Positions 28,381 to 36,400 of a DNA stretch of 64,000 nt are shown piece by piece. Numbering within the stretch: position 1 is the first letter of the stretch; each line of letters starts with the position of its first letter. The stretch lies in the IMG/VR virus record IMGVR_UViG_3300043570_001980, positions 186,001 through 250,000 of that record. One strand, written 5' to 3'. Position numbers and translations under genes: made by a program. A model generated the notes under the pieces. The model saw only the letters and a list, made by a program, of their open reading frames with translations. It searched no databases and had not been told where the DNA came from. This stretch comes from a virus.

Positions 28381-28836
28381 TTTTAAGCAGTTACGACTCG
28401 CACAGGTCAATTTCGTGTGCCCTAGACCTGGATCTCGGATCACAGGGACGGAAGTCTTGCCGCTCTAGCAAGCACTCAATCACTACCCGAAAGGATGACG
28501 ATCGCTAATTGCCGCGGTTTGATTGTTTGAAAAGAATTTAAAGGCTAAAAAGACGCAGAAGTGATTCTGCAGGTTAATATAGTATGTTAGCGTATATTAT
28601 ATTGATTGCCGTTGTATAAAGACGCAACTCGAGGTACCGGACAACCGCCTCTGTAATGTTGTAACGCTATGTGGCTATTCGAACTCGGATAATGCTTTTA
28701 ATCTTTGCCCTGTGCGGGCAAAGTGTGACCAAAGAATCTGGATAATAACTGTAATCTCACTTCGCTCGATGTTTATAATAATATTGATGAGCGATAGCGA
28801 AATCAATAGAACTTCAACGAAGTTCTCATAAAGCCG
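28381..28836. ncRNA. Candidate large structured RNA (456 bases without a gene)
   Basis: The longest gene-free stretch in the window, between convergent genes. No substantial reading frame is present. Hairpins follow one another: CTTGC/GCAAG (28456-28472), GCAGAA/TTCTGC (28555-28570), CTTTGCCC/GGGCAAAG (28703-28723, eight perfect pairs), TCGCTC/GAGCGA (28762-28794) and AGAACTTC/GAAGTTCT (28808-28826, eight perfect pairs). A longer pairing CAATCA with TGATTG encloses another domain around 28477-28526. No tRNA, tmRNA, RNase P or group I intron core was recognised, and the strand cannot be fixed because most hairpins read on both. It could instead be a set of regulatory or terminator hairpins or a replication origin. 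Confidence 0.45.
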
Positions 28837-29172
28837 TTATAAGTTAGTATCTGGCCAATCTCTAAACAATGCATGTTGAATATCACCAGCAACAAACTGA
28901 TTGAATGACTTGTGTTTCTCTTCGAGTTCTCCTTTGAGTGGTGCTACTCGTTTGAACGCATTGTCCATCTGACCCATGTCTCTAAACTCCATGAGTATCA
29001 TCCACTCTGGCATGTCGGCAATACTACGGAATCCCATTTTACATCTTGTGATTCTGTACGATACCATCTTGTCTTCGGAGATCAAATGATCAAAGAAACT
29101 TTTCATTCCGTTGACCCAGTCTAAGTCTGAGATATCGCCTTCTTTGTTTGCCCAAATTGTGTATAAGTCCAT
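28837..29172 (-). CDS. DUF6614-like small protein
   Basis: 111 residues. The pattern MDLYTIWANKEGDISDLDW, MVSYRITRCKMGFRS, WMILMEFRDMGQMDNAFKRV and the ending HALFRDWPD agrees with my recollection of the small bacterial DUF6614 family, a ferredoxin-like, dimeric alpha-beta barrel type of protein of unknown function. It is the last gene of the leftward chain that starts at gp26. It begins one base after the stop of the shorter amidinotransferase-like gene, with GAGAGGAAA as the ribosome binding site lying inside that gene's end. It could be a cofactor-free small enzyme or binding protein acting on the same pathway. Confidence 0.6.
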   Translation of the reverse strand: MDLYTIWANKEGDISDLDWVNGMKSFFDHLISEDKMVSYRITRCKMGFRSIADMPEWMILMEFRDMGQMDNAFKRVAPLKGELEEKHKSFNQFVAGDIQHALFRDWPDTNL

Positions 29173-29173
29173 T

Positions 29174-30145
29174 TTATATTTCCTCTCTGTGAAGATCGCT
29201 GGTTACACAATGCAGACCATTGTCCCAAAAACACTTGTGTCTAAACTGTGAAACATGCGGAGTAACTTGATGCCGTTTGAGTGCATCAAATATTTGTTGA
29301 TTGTAGCCACTGATCACTACATTTTTATTGTCGATGATCAACATGTTTAATTCAAAAACAGTTTCTGCTACATAACCCAACAAATTCTTAAAGTAACAAT
29401 CAATAAACTCTGTGAGTTTATTATTACTTTCTTGCCCTGGCAACCACCAAGATCCTGTGTGTGTTGCTTGCCAATTCTTAAATGATGGTAATTTTTCTAG
29501 ACTGGGTTTGATATAAACTATTTCCCAATCATAGAAATACATTTTAAAAAATAGTTTTAGTAGTTGGTGATTTGCAGGATCGTCTATGGCTATAATCAAT
29601 CCTGGTGTAACAGGACAAAACCATCCATCAATATGCCCAGTCTGATGAAAAGCTGTTAATTTTTTATTGCTGGCTCTATTTTGTAAAAATTCATGAGCTG
29701 ATTTATTATTAGAATAAAATACACAGTCGAGAAATTGATAAACAGTGGCACCACACACTGATGGTAGATTAATTTCTATTTCTTGATTACCCTGAGCAAT
29801 CACATGATCAGAAATGTTTTTATAAAAATCCGGATCTATGTTATTGTAAAATGATTTAACAAGTTTATTTCCTAGCATTAACAAATGATCCCTGGCTGCC
29901 AACGGCGCCTTTGGTAGATTGTCAACATCAACATCAACAACACCTGCTGTTGGCCTAAGCGTGTGTACTCCAAGAGCATTCAGATTAACTGCTAGTGTAT
30001 GTAGGTCTTCTTCGGTTTCACTGGCAATTGTTTCAAAATGATTTCGAATCTCAACGTTGTTGATCCAACTATAAAACTCAGGACTCCAACTGCGGCCAAC
30101 CACACAGGTTTTTAGTCTATGCCATTCGCTGTTAATCTGATACAT
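29174..30145 (-). CDS. Amidinotransferase-like protein, shorter paralogue
   Basis: 323 residues. It is a clear paralogue of the 409-residue protein two genes upstream: both begin with a Trp-containing segment, CVVG(R/K)S, PEFYS, then a TETEED or SETEED segment. The amidinotransferase (arginine:glycine amidinotransferase-type) motifs are TGHIDGWFCPVTPGLII (His171) and DNGLHCVTSDLHR (Cys313), which supply the His and the nucleophilic Cys. The region between the N-terminal domain and the His motif is about 80 residues shorter than in the paralogue. Members transfer an amidino group from arginine to an amine; the acceptor here is unknown. The ATG overlaps the stop of the GNAT-like gene (TAATG). 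Confidence 0.75.
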   Translation of the reverse strand: MYQINSEWHRLKTCVVGRSWSPEFYSWINNVEIRNHFETIASETEEDLHTLAVNLNALGVHTLRPTAGVVDVDVDNLPKAPLAARDHLLMLGNKLVKSFYNNIDPDFYKNISDHVIAQGNQEIEINLPSVCGATVYQFLDCVFYSNNKSAHEFLQNRASNKKLTAFHQTGHIDGWFCPVTPGLIIAIDDPANHQLLKLFFKMYFYDWEIVYIKPSLEKLPSFKNWQATHTGSWWLPGQESNNKLTEFIDCYFKNLLGYVAETVFELNMLIIDNKNVVISGYNQQIFDALKRHQVTPHVSQFRHKCFWDNGLHCVTSDLHREEI

Positions 30146-30588
30146 TACACCAACGGACCTAATATCTCAAAGCCATCAATATCTTGTTTGTATAAATGTG
30201 CTTGCTCTAAGTATAAAAATTTAAAACCACGCTGTTTATAGATAGCACATTCTGTTTTCATTGTTTCAATGCCTAGTCGCATTTTGGGTCGATGATAGGT
30301 CCAAGCAAATTGGTCGCATTGTGCGTTATACTGGTCAAATCTACGTATCAGGCTAAATGCAACCAGTTCAGCGTTGTCGTAGTAGCCAATGATGTCAGCC
30401 ATTGGATCTTGATAGCGACTGTGAAATATAGGCATTACTGATGAAAAATGTTTGTAGGTACAGTAGTACTTGTATATTTCATCTAGCTTGTTGAGTGTGG
30501 TTTCATCACGATCAGTGATGTAATTCCAACCAACAGTGGGTAGGTAATTGGTTTTATCTAGGTCAATTCTGGCAAATTGATAAGTCAT
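30145..30588 (-). CDS. GNAT-like acyltransferase-fold protein
   Basis: 147 residues. YYDNAELVAFSLIRRFDQYN looks like the central beta strands of a GNAT fold, and IETMKTECAIYKQRGFKFLY with the following LEQAHLYKQDIDGFEILGP resembles the C-terminal helix-strand-loop of such proteins. The canonical Q/RxxGxG/A acetyl-CoA loop is not obvious, so cofactor use is uncertain. It is sandwiched between two amidinotransferase paralogues, overlapping the upstream one by ATGA and the downstream one by TAATG, which argues for a shared pathway. Confidence 0.5.
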   Translation of the reverse strand: MTYQFARIDLDKTNYLPTVGWNYITDRDETTLNKLDEIYKYYCTYKHFSSVMPIFHSRYQDPMADIIGYYDNAELVAFSLIRRFDQYNAQCDQFAWTYHRPKMRLGIETMKTECAIYKQRGFKFLYLEQAHLYKQDIDGFEILGPLV

Positions 30589-31814
30589 GTTCTATCCGGA
30601 AAAAAATCTTGCTGGATACCTTTTCGGTCCAGGTCCAAGGTAACACAATGTACACCACCGTCCCAGAAGTATCTGTGTCGCAAAGGGCAAATGTGAGGAG
30701 TTATGTTGTGACGTTTAAAAGCATCAAATGCTTTTTCATTGTAGCTGTTGACAATGACATTTTGTTGATTGATCACAAGGATATTTACATCAAACACACT
30801 TTCCTCAACATACCCTACCCAATCTTGCAACCATGTTTCTACATATTCAATCAGTTCGTCATCGTATTCACTACCCTTGATCCACCAACGCCCTTGATTT
30901 TTTTCTTTAAGGTCCAAAAATGATTTCACTTTGTTCCAGCCTTCTCCGCTCAGGTATACAACTTCCCATCCAGGAAATGTATCTGCATAGGTAGGCATAT
31001 CTTCTATGCTCACAATAAGACCAGGCTTAACAGGAGTAAAACAACCGTCGATATGTCCACCAGTGGTCACAATATGATTTCTAAAGTCTGGAAAAAAATG
31101 TTCAGTTAGTTTTTTGATTTTGTCGATATCGGCAGATTCAGATATCCCAAAAAATAAATCTTTTCCGATACGGGTGATTCCATTAGTTGGAATTTGATTT
31201 AACATGTCATGATATTGATTTTCAATGATAGGATTACCAGCTGACTTCACAAGACCAGTAACCGGTTCCCACCAGTCGAACTCACTAGCCTTGGATATAA
31301 TTTCATCAGAATTGTCACCAGGTTTAAACTCAAACTGAAACAAGTTTTTACATTCTTCTTGGATCCAAACTGGCAGCTGATCAAATGGAGTAAATTCTTG
31401 TGGCCAATCAGGACCTTTAAAGTTGTTGTAATTTTTTTTAGTCCAATTACCAGGAGGCATGATACTTCGTCCTGATGATTTTATGCTGATGTTGTCGTAA
31501 GGAAACACAAAAAAGTCTGATCCAATCATAATCATCTGATCTCTTGGAATCATGCTAACAGGGCCAGGTATGCGACGATTTTGTGTCAGTAACCGATCTA
31601 GTTGTACTGTGGGTACATTTGGTCTTACAGTCTTTACATTGAACTTTTCAAGTAATGTCACAAGATTCACAAAGTCTTCTTCAGTTTCAGTAGCAATACG
31701 TTCAAACAAACTGCGTAATCGTGGATTTTTTATAAAGCTATAAAACTCAGGAGGATAACTTTTACCCACAACACAAACTTGCAATGGATCCCACGGTTGA
31801 TGTACACTATACAT
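30585..31814 (-). CDS. Amidinotransferase-like enzyme (glycine amidinotransferase superfamily), longer paralogue
   Basis: 409 residues, close to bacterial and eukaryotic glycine amidinotransferases. GGHIDGCFTPVKPGLIVS (His254) corresponds to the HIDATF...GPGLVLS segment of the family, and WDGGVHCVTLDLDR (Cys390) to the GGGFHCWTxDxRR active-site cysteine. ITRIGKDLFFGIS lies where the family has FIRAGRDIFVQRS. These are the expected catalytic landmarks, so the enzyme is probably active, transferring an amidino group from arginine to an amine. It overlaps the preceding ORF by one base (TAATG) and the GNAT-like gene by four (ATGA). A host-type metabolic enzyme in this position is unexpected for a T4-like tail operon. 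Confidence 0.82.
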   Translation of the reverse strand: MYSVHQPWDPLQVCVVGKSYPPEFYSFIKNPRLRSLFERIATETEEDFVNLVTLLEKFNVKTVRPNVPTVQLDRLLTQNRRIPGPVSMIPRDQMIMIGSDFFVFPYDNISIKSSGRSIMPPGNWTKKNYNNFKGPDWPQEFTPFDQLPVWIQEECKNLFQFEFKPGDNSDEIISKASEFDWWEPVTGLVKSAGNPIIENQYHDMLNQIPTNGITRIGKDLFFGISESADIDKIKKLTEHFFPDFRNHIVTTGGHIDGCFTPVKPGLIVSIEDMPTYADTFPGWEVVYLSGEGWNKVKSFLDLKEKNQGRWWIKGSEYDDELIEYVETWLQDWVGYVEESVFDVNILVINQQNVIVNSYNEKAFDAFKRHNITPHICPLRHRYFWDGGVHCVTLDLDRKGIQQDFFPDRT

Positions 31815-32320
31815 TATGTTTTCCTTGGATCCTGTCTGTGGTGAAACAGGGCTTGTAGATATTCTTCAGGCCAAGAGTGATAAAATCCTTTGTCAGCCAT
31901 TTGCTTGGCTTTGGTGTTTAAATCACTTAGACTTTGTACCAATGCTAATGCATACGTGCCTTGATTCATGCACACACCATTGATCATTTCAACATCATCT
32001 GGGTGATCTTCTAGTGCCAACATGTCTCTAGGTAACAGTACTTCCTTGTTAACCAATTCAATACTACCAGCAAGCATATCGTGTGACCATTCTGTTGGAT
32101 CGTACACATAGATAATAACTTCTCGGTTGCCCATGCCTTGACGCCCACAATTTTTAAGATCGTAGTAGGGATCGGCTCCAAGATAAACTGCATAGCTGTT
32201 CTTTACTCGTGCTGACCGTGCATAAGGACAAGGAGAAAATCCCCCTAATGCAGGATGTGGAACTTCTAAGAAGTTTGTAATCCACAGTTCTATATCTTGT
32301 TTGACTTGTTCTAGTTCCAT
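31814..32320 (-). CDS. Conserved-looking protein with a PCPYAR motif, unknown function
   Basis: 168 residues. The N terminus holds FLEVPHPALGGFSPCPYARS, an arrangement (hydrophobic turn, Cys-Pro-Tyr/Phe-Ala-Arg/Lys) that recalls DUF1415-type proteins, but the rest (REVIIYVYDPTEWSHDMLAG, GVCMNQGTYALALVQ) does not let me assign a family. No signal peptide or membrane segment is seen. It starts on the stop of the 72-residue ORF (TAATG) and ends on the start of the longer amidinotransferase gene, so it links the tail-chaperone genes to the enzyme genes. It may act with the amidinotransferases; that is inference from coupling only. Confidence 0.6.
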   Translation of the reverse strand: MELEQVKQDIELWITNFLEVPHPALGGFSPCPYARSARVKNSYAVYLGADPYYDLKNCGRQGMGNREVIIYVYDPTEWSHDMLAGSIELVNKEVLLPRDMLALEDHPDDVEMINGVCMNQGTYALALVQSLSDLNTKAKQMADKGFYHSWPEEYLQALFHHRQDPRKT

Positions 32321-32538
32321 TAGAAGAAAGGTAATCCAGATTTTTTAGTAGTGTCTAAATTATCTTTAATCAAATTATTGATAATTTTTCTTTCGTTTGG
32401 GGCCAACGACATGGCATCCTCGTAGGACAGGCCGCCGCGCATGTACCAGGCAAACTTTATGGACTCTTCACGTATTTGATCACACTCTTTTTCCATCCGG
32501 TCAACAAGCTTGATGACGCGGTCAGAGTCCAGGCTCAA
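32320..32538 (-). CDS. Small tail-chaperone-type ORF downstream of gp26
   Basis: 72 residues counted from a TTG that overlaps the gp26 TGA stop (TTGA). Its sequence (FAWYMRGGLSYEDAMSLAPN, then ERKIINNLIKDNL) is of the kind found in the second ORF of phage tail-assembly chaperone pairs. There is no independent ribosome binding site. It lies in the -1 frame relative to gp26, and a perfect slippery heptamer is present at 32559-32553 with no stop between. It may therefore be made as a gp26 extension by programmed frameshifting, like lambda gpGT, rather than, or as well as, from the TTG. The position also resembles that of T4 gene 51. Confidence 0.7.
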   Translation of the reverse strand: MSLDSDRVIKLVDRMEKECDQIREESIKFAWYMRGGLSYEDAMSLAPNERKIINNLIKDNLDTTKKSGLPFF

Positions 32539-33377
32539 GAGTTGGAATCGAAAAAATTTGACATATCCAATGTAAAGTTTTGATCATACTCATTACCACA
32601 ATTGGTACATTTAATTTTAATTGGTTTTAGTTCAGCTTCTTGTTTGAGTTGAATTGCACGGTCACGTATTGCACCAAACGCAGATTTTTCACAGTTGTTC
32701 AAAAACTCAACAATAAATTCTTGTTCGTTGACCTGAGCACCTGGTGTTTTAATTACGCCAATGCTCTGAGCAATGCTTCTAATTGTAAGACTGGTAATTT
32801 TTAAAAATGCTTCGCCCAACTGCTTCAGTTTTTCTTCTTCGGGTATTTCTGCATTCTGAAACATTGCTACTAGTTTTTGATCTTCAAATTGAATCTGACT
32901 ATTTGAATTTAATTCCTGATAGGTCATTGGTTTAAAATACACTTCTAAGTCTCCAACTTTGACAGGCACATCATAGTCAGGAGAATTAATATTTTCAAGT
33001 ACTACTCGAAGATCAATTTGATATTCATCTTCATTTCCACAACTGGGGCATTTGGTACCTATGTCCATGCCGTGACCGTAAGTGGCAATACGTATTGCCA
33101 CCAGTAGCGTATCAACGTCTAGACTAGGGACCTGCCATGCATCTTTAATGTTTGGACAACAACTTTCAAAAATCTTAACCATGGCAGACCCGTTGAACAA
33201 AGCATCGGGTGTTCTGGTAGTAATTTCATCAACTGCGGTCATTGGGTAAATGGGAATTTCCTGATTGGGCGGAATAGTAATTGCTTCACTATTCCAGAAT
33301 TTACCTTTTGATGGCAATCTAATATAGATTGACGGTTGTCTAAAGTACTGCTTTAGTGGGTTAGCTGTTTGTGTCAT
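32535..33377 (-). CDS. 26: Baseplate hub/tail assembly chaperone gp26-like (T4_baseplate family)
   Basis: 280 residues (T4 gp26 is 208). IRLPSKGKFWNSEAITIPPN, IPIYPMTAVDEITTRTPDAL and VKIFESCCPNIKDAW are characteristic of the gp26 family of T4-like baseplate hub assembly proteins. Two CxxC pairs are visible, TKCPSCGNEDEY in the middle and IKCTNCGNEYDQ near the C terminus, suggesting a zinc ribbon. It lies head to head with the tape measure gene, which fits a chaperone for that protein. It heads the leftward chain that continues into the amidinotransferase genes. The last codons contain a -1 slippery site. Confidence 0.82.
   Translation of the reverse strand: MTQTANPLKQYFRQPSIYIRLPSKGKFWNSEAITIPPNQEIPIYPMTAVDEITTRTPDALFNGSAMVKIFESCCPNIKDAWQVPSLDVDTLLVAIRIATYGHGMDIGTKCPSCGNEDEYQIDLRVVLENINSPDYDVPVKVGDLEVYFKPMTYQELNSNSQIQFEDQKLVAMFQNAEIPEEEKLKQLGEAFLKITSLTIRSIAQSIGVIKTPGAQVNEQEFIVEFLNNCEKSAFGAIRDRAIQLKQEAELKPIKIKCTNCGNEYDQNFTLDMSNFFDSNS
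32553..32559 (-). promoter_or_regulatory. Candidate -1 programmed frameshift site in gp26
   Basis: On the minus strand the gp26 frame reads TCA AAT TTT TTC, giving the canonical X XXY YYZ heptamer A AAT TTT. A -1 slip would continue as AAA TTT TTT CGA TTC CAA CTC TTG and run into the 72-residue ORF with no stop. No downstream pseudoknot was established by eye. Confidence 0.6.
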
Positions 33378-33387
33378 GTTTGGGTAC

Positions 33388-33395
33388 CATAAATA
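33388..33395 (+). promoter_or_regulatory. Late promoter box upstream of the tape measure gene
   Basis: CATAAATA, 24 bases before the ATG at 33420, in the 42-base divergent gap between gp26 and the tape measure gene. No clear Shine-Dalgarno sequence follows. Confidence 0.6.
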
Positions 33396-33419
33396 TATCA
33401 GTACTTATACACCTACATT

Positions 33420-36400
33420 ATGGACGAACAAGAATTACAAGCCCTCTTTGACAAACTTAGATCTGGTGCCCAGCTCACTGACGATGAGCTGAAAAAACTG
33501 AACACAGCGTTAAACGGATCAACCAAGAATCTAGATCAATTTAAATCGGCTATTAAGGATGGTTCAAAAGAAGTAACTAAATCACTGGGCCGCTTTGCTC
33601 TTGATATAGGAGATGGATCAAAAGGATTTACACAGTTAAATCCCTTAATTGATTCAGTTAGTAATGCACTGGGAGGTATGGCCAAAGCCATACCGTTTGC
33701 TGGCGAAGCAATGAGCGCGGCTGTAAAAGCCACCGCTGAAGGTACAAAATTTGTCATTGAGCAGTTACAGAAAACTACTCAAACATTCCAAGATTTAAGT
33801 GATGTAGGTGCAGTAACTGCCAAAGGCATGTCTGGCGTTCAGGAGCAGTTCCTACGTTCTGGCATGAGCCTAAACGGCTTCCAAAAATCGATCAAAGAAA
33901 ATTCAGCTTCGTTGGCCAGATTCCGTGGACTAACAGCCGATGGTGCTGAAGAATTTAGCAAGATTGTTGGTGGTATTGTTGACAGCAAAGCCGGCGATGA
34001 ACTACGTAGAATTGGTTTTAGTGCAGATGCAATAGGTGAAGCATCAGGTGCTTATGTTGCACAGCAAACACGACTTGGCCTAGCACAGAACAAAACACAA
34101 AAGCAACTATCACAAGGTGCTGTAGAATACGCCAAAGAACTAGATCAGTTGACCAAGTTAACTGGCATGAGTAGAAAAGAAATTCAGGCTCAACAGGATG
34201 CGGCACTCAGCGAAGGTAGATTCCGTGCTCAGTATGACGAAATGGTGGCCAATGGTCAAGAAGGCGCTGCCAAAGAACTTTTAGACTTCCAAACTCAGAT
34301 CAGCAAAGTTGCTCCTGAACTGGGACAGGCAATTCGAGATCAAGCGTCGGGTTTTACCAGTAGCGAAGCCGCTATTAAAGGATTTAACAGCACAGCTGGT
34401 GCATTACCCGACATCATTGAACGCTTAAAAGCTAGTGAGATCACCAGAGATCAGGCCATACAAGAGCTACAGAATTCTACAAAAGATAACATTCAGACTC
34501 AGCGAGATTTTGCAAAAGCAGTTGGTGACGGCACAGGTACTTTCTTAAAGTATTCAGAACTCAGTGACCTGAACAATGCCACAATGCAGGACGGTGTATT
34601 AAAAGCTAAAAAGGCTCAGGATGCACAGGTTGCTGGACAAGATGAGTTAACTAACAAAACAGTTGAAGCCCAGAAAAACATGGAGCAACTGAGTCGACAG
34701 ATTCAAAATCTAGGCTTCACATTAATGCCAGCAGCGGCCACTGCTATTTCTGAATTTACTACCTCATTAAATGAATTCTTAAAATTTGTTTCTAAAACCA
34801 CAGGAATAGAAATTCCAGGAATTGCTGGTGGTAAAGGTGGTACAGGACCAGGGCAAAAAACTGCCGCTGAACAAACCAAACAAGACGAAGAAAATTGGAA
34901 AAAAGCCACACTTGGTGAAAAAGCTTCGATTGCTACTGCTAAAACTGTTGAAACAGTTGGCACCGCATTGGGCAAGGCCTTTGAGTGGATGGGTGCCAAA
35001 GAAACTGGCAAAGCAATACAAGACACGGCTGCTAAAGCCAAAGAAGAACGTGTTGCATCTGATACTGCTTACTTAGAAAAAACTGGGCGTGGTGATGCTG
35101 GCACAAAGAAATACACAGGTGGTGGGCAGGCAGCAGTAGCCGGACCGTCGGGTGGTGCTGGAGGTGCTGGACAAGCTGGCGGTGCCGTTGGTTCAGAACC
35201 AGTAGGACCAGGAGCACAAGGCAAACCCGGAGGTGGTGGCGCTGATACTAGATCAACAGGCGGCAAAGCCACCACAGACAAACCTATTAAAGCAGTGACA
35301 GGTGCCGGTCCAGGATTCACAGAAGTACAGACCACAGACGATGAAAAACAACGTAGAGAAGGTGTACGTAACTGGCGCAACAACAATCCAGGCAATCTTG
35401 AAATGGGTGCATTTGCACGGTCGTTTGGTGCAGTTGGGTCGGACGGGCGATTTGCAGTATTTCCAACACTAGCTGATGGAACCAAAGCCAAAGAAGAGTT
35501 GTTGTTTGGATCAAAGTCAAAATATGCTAATTTAAGCATCACCGATGCTCTTAACAGATATGCACCTCCCAATGAAAACAACACCGCGGCCTATATTAAG
35601 TCTGTAGCTAGTGCAGTAGGTGTTGATCCTAGTACTATATTAAACAAACTTGATTCTGGACAGCGCCAACAGATGCTAGCAGCCATCAGCAGAGTTGAAG
35701 GATTTAAAACAGGAAAAATTGTATCTGCGGCAGATGGTGGTGTATTTTCAGGACCAACAAAAGGATATCCTGCAACATTGCACGGCACAGAAGCAGTTAT
35801 TCCAATGTCAGATGGTAAAAGCATACCAGTTAAATTTGACAAGCCGGATAGACAGCAGTTAGTTGATGCATACAAGGATATGTTTAAAACGCTAAACCCA
35901 TCAAAAACAGACAGTATTAACATATCTGACATAGTTGATGAAATGTCCAAGTCCATGGCACCGGTTAAATTTGAACCTCCGAGCATACAACAATTAATTG
36001 AAACATACGGAGATGCATTTAGAACATTAATCCCCGGAATGACTGTGAACAAGCAAGGAGACGGCCTTGCTATTGAATTAGGAAGTGTTGCTGATAAGCT
36101 CAGTATGGCAGTAGACGAAATGTTTGCTGCCATGCCAGAGATGAAAAAACAGTTTAACTATGGCAAAATGGAACCTGGGGATTTCATGCGGGCCATGTTG
36201 GCAACACCGGAAGGAAAAGTATTTTCAGCACAAAACGATATTGGTGTGCAAGGACTAAACGGTCCACAAACCGAAGAATCAAAAGCACTGAGAGGCCAGT
36301 ACGATCTAATTAGAGAAATGATTCGACAACAAGATAGTGCCGCAATCAAGGCTGGAAAAATGGCCGGCGGCAGTATCGAAGATCCATTGTCTAGAATGGA

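Noticed and set aside
28437-28470. Glutamine-riboswitch-like GGGACGGAAGT string
   Set aside because: Only a short resemblance to the conserved GACGGAAGTAGG; the rest of the riboswitch core is absent.
28381-28836. tmRNA or tRNA in the hairpin-rich gap (TTCGAAC near 28679)
   Set aside because: The bases around TTCGAAC do not form a T-stem, there is no tag reading frame with the usual Ala-Ala end, and no acceptor stem was found on either strand.
21704-32320. Identification as a cylindrospermopsin- or saxitoxin-like toxin cluster
   Set aside because: Amidinotransferase, adenylation and sulfotransferase genes occur in those clusters, but the polyketide synthase core is missing and the similarity is only at family level.
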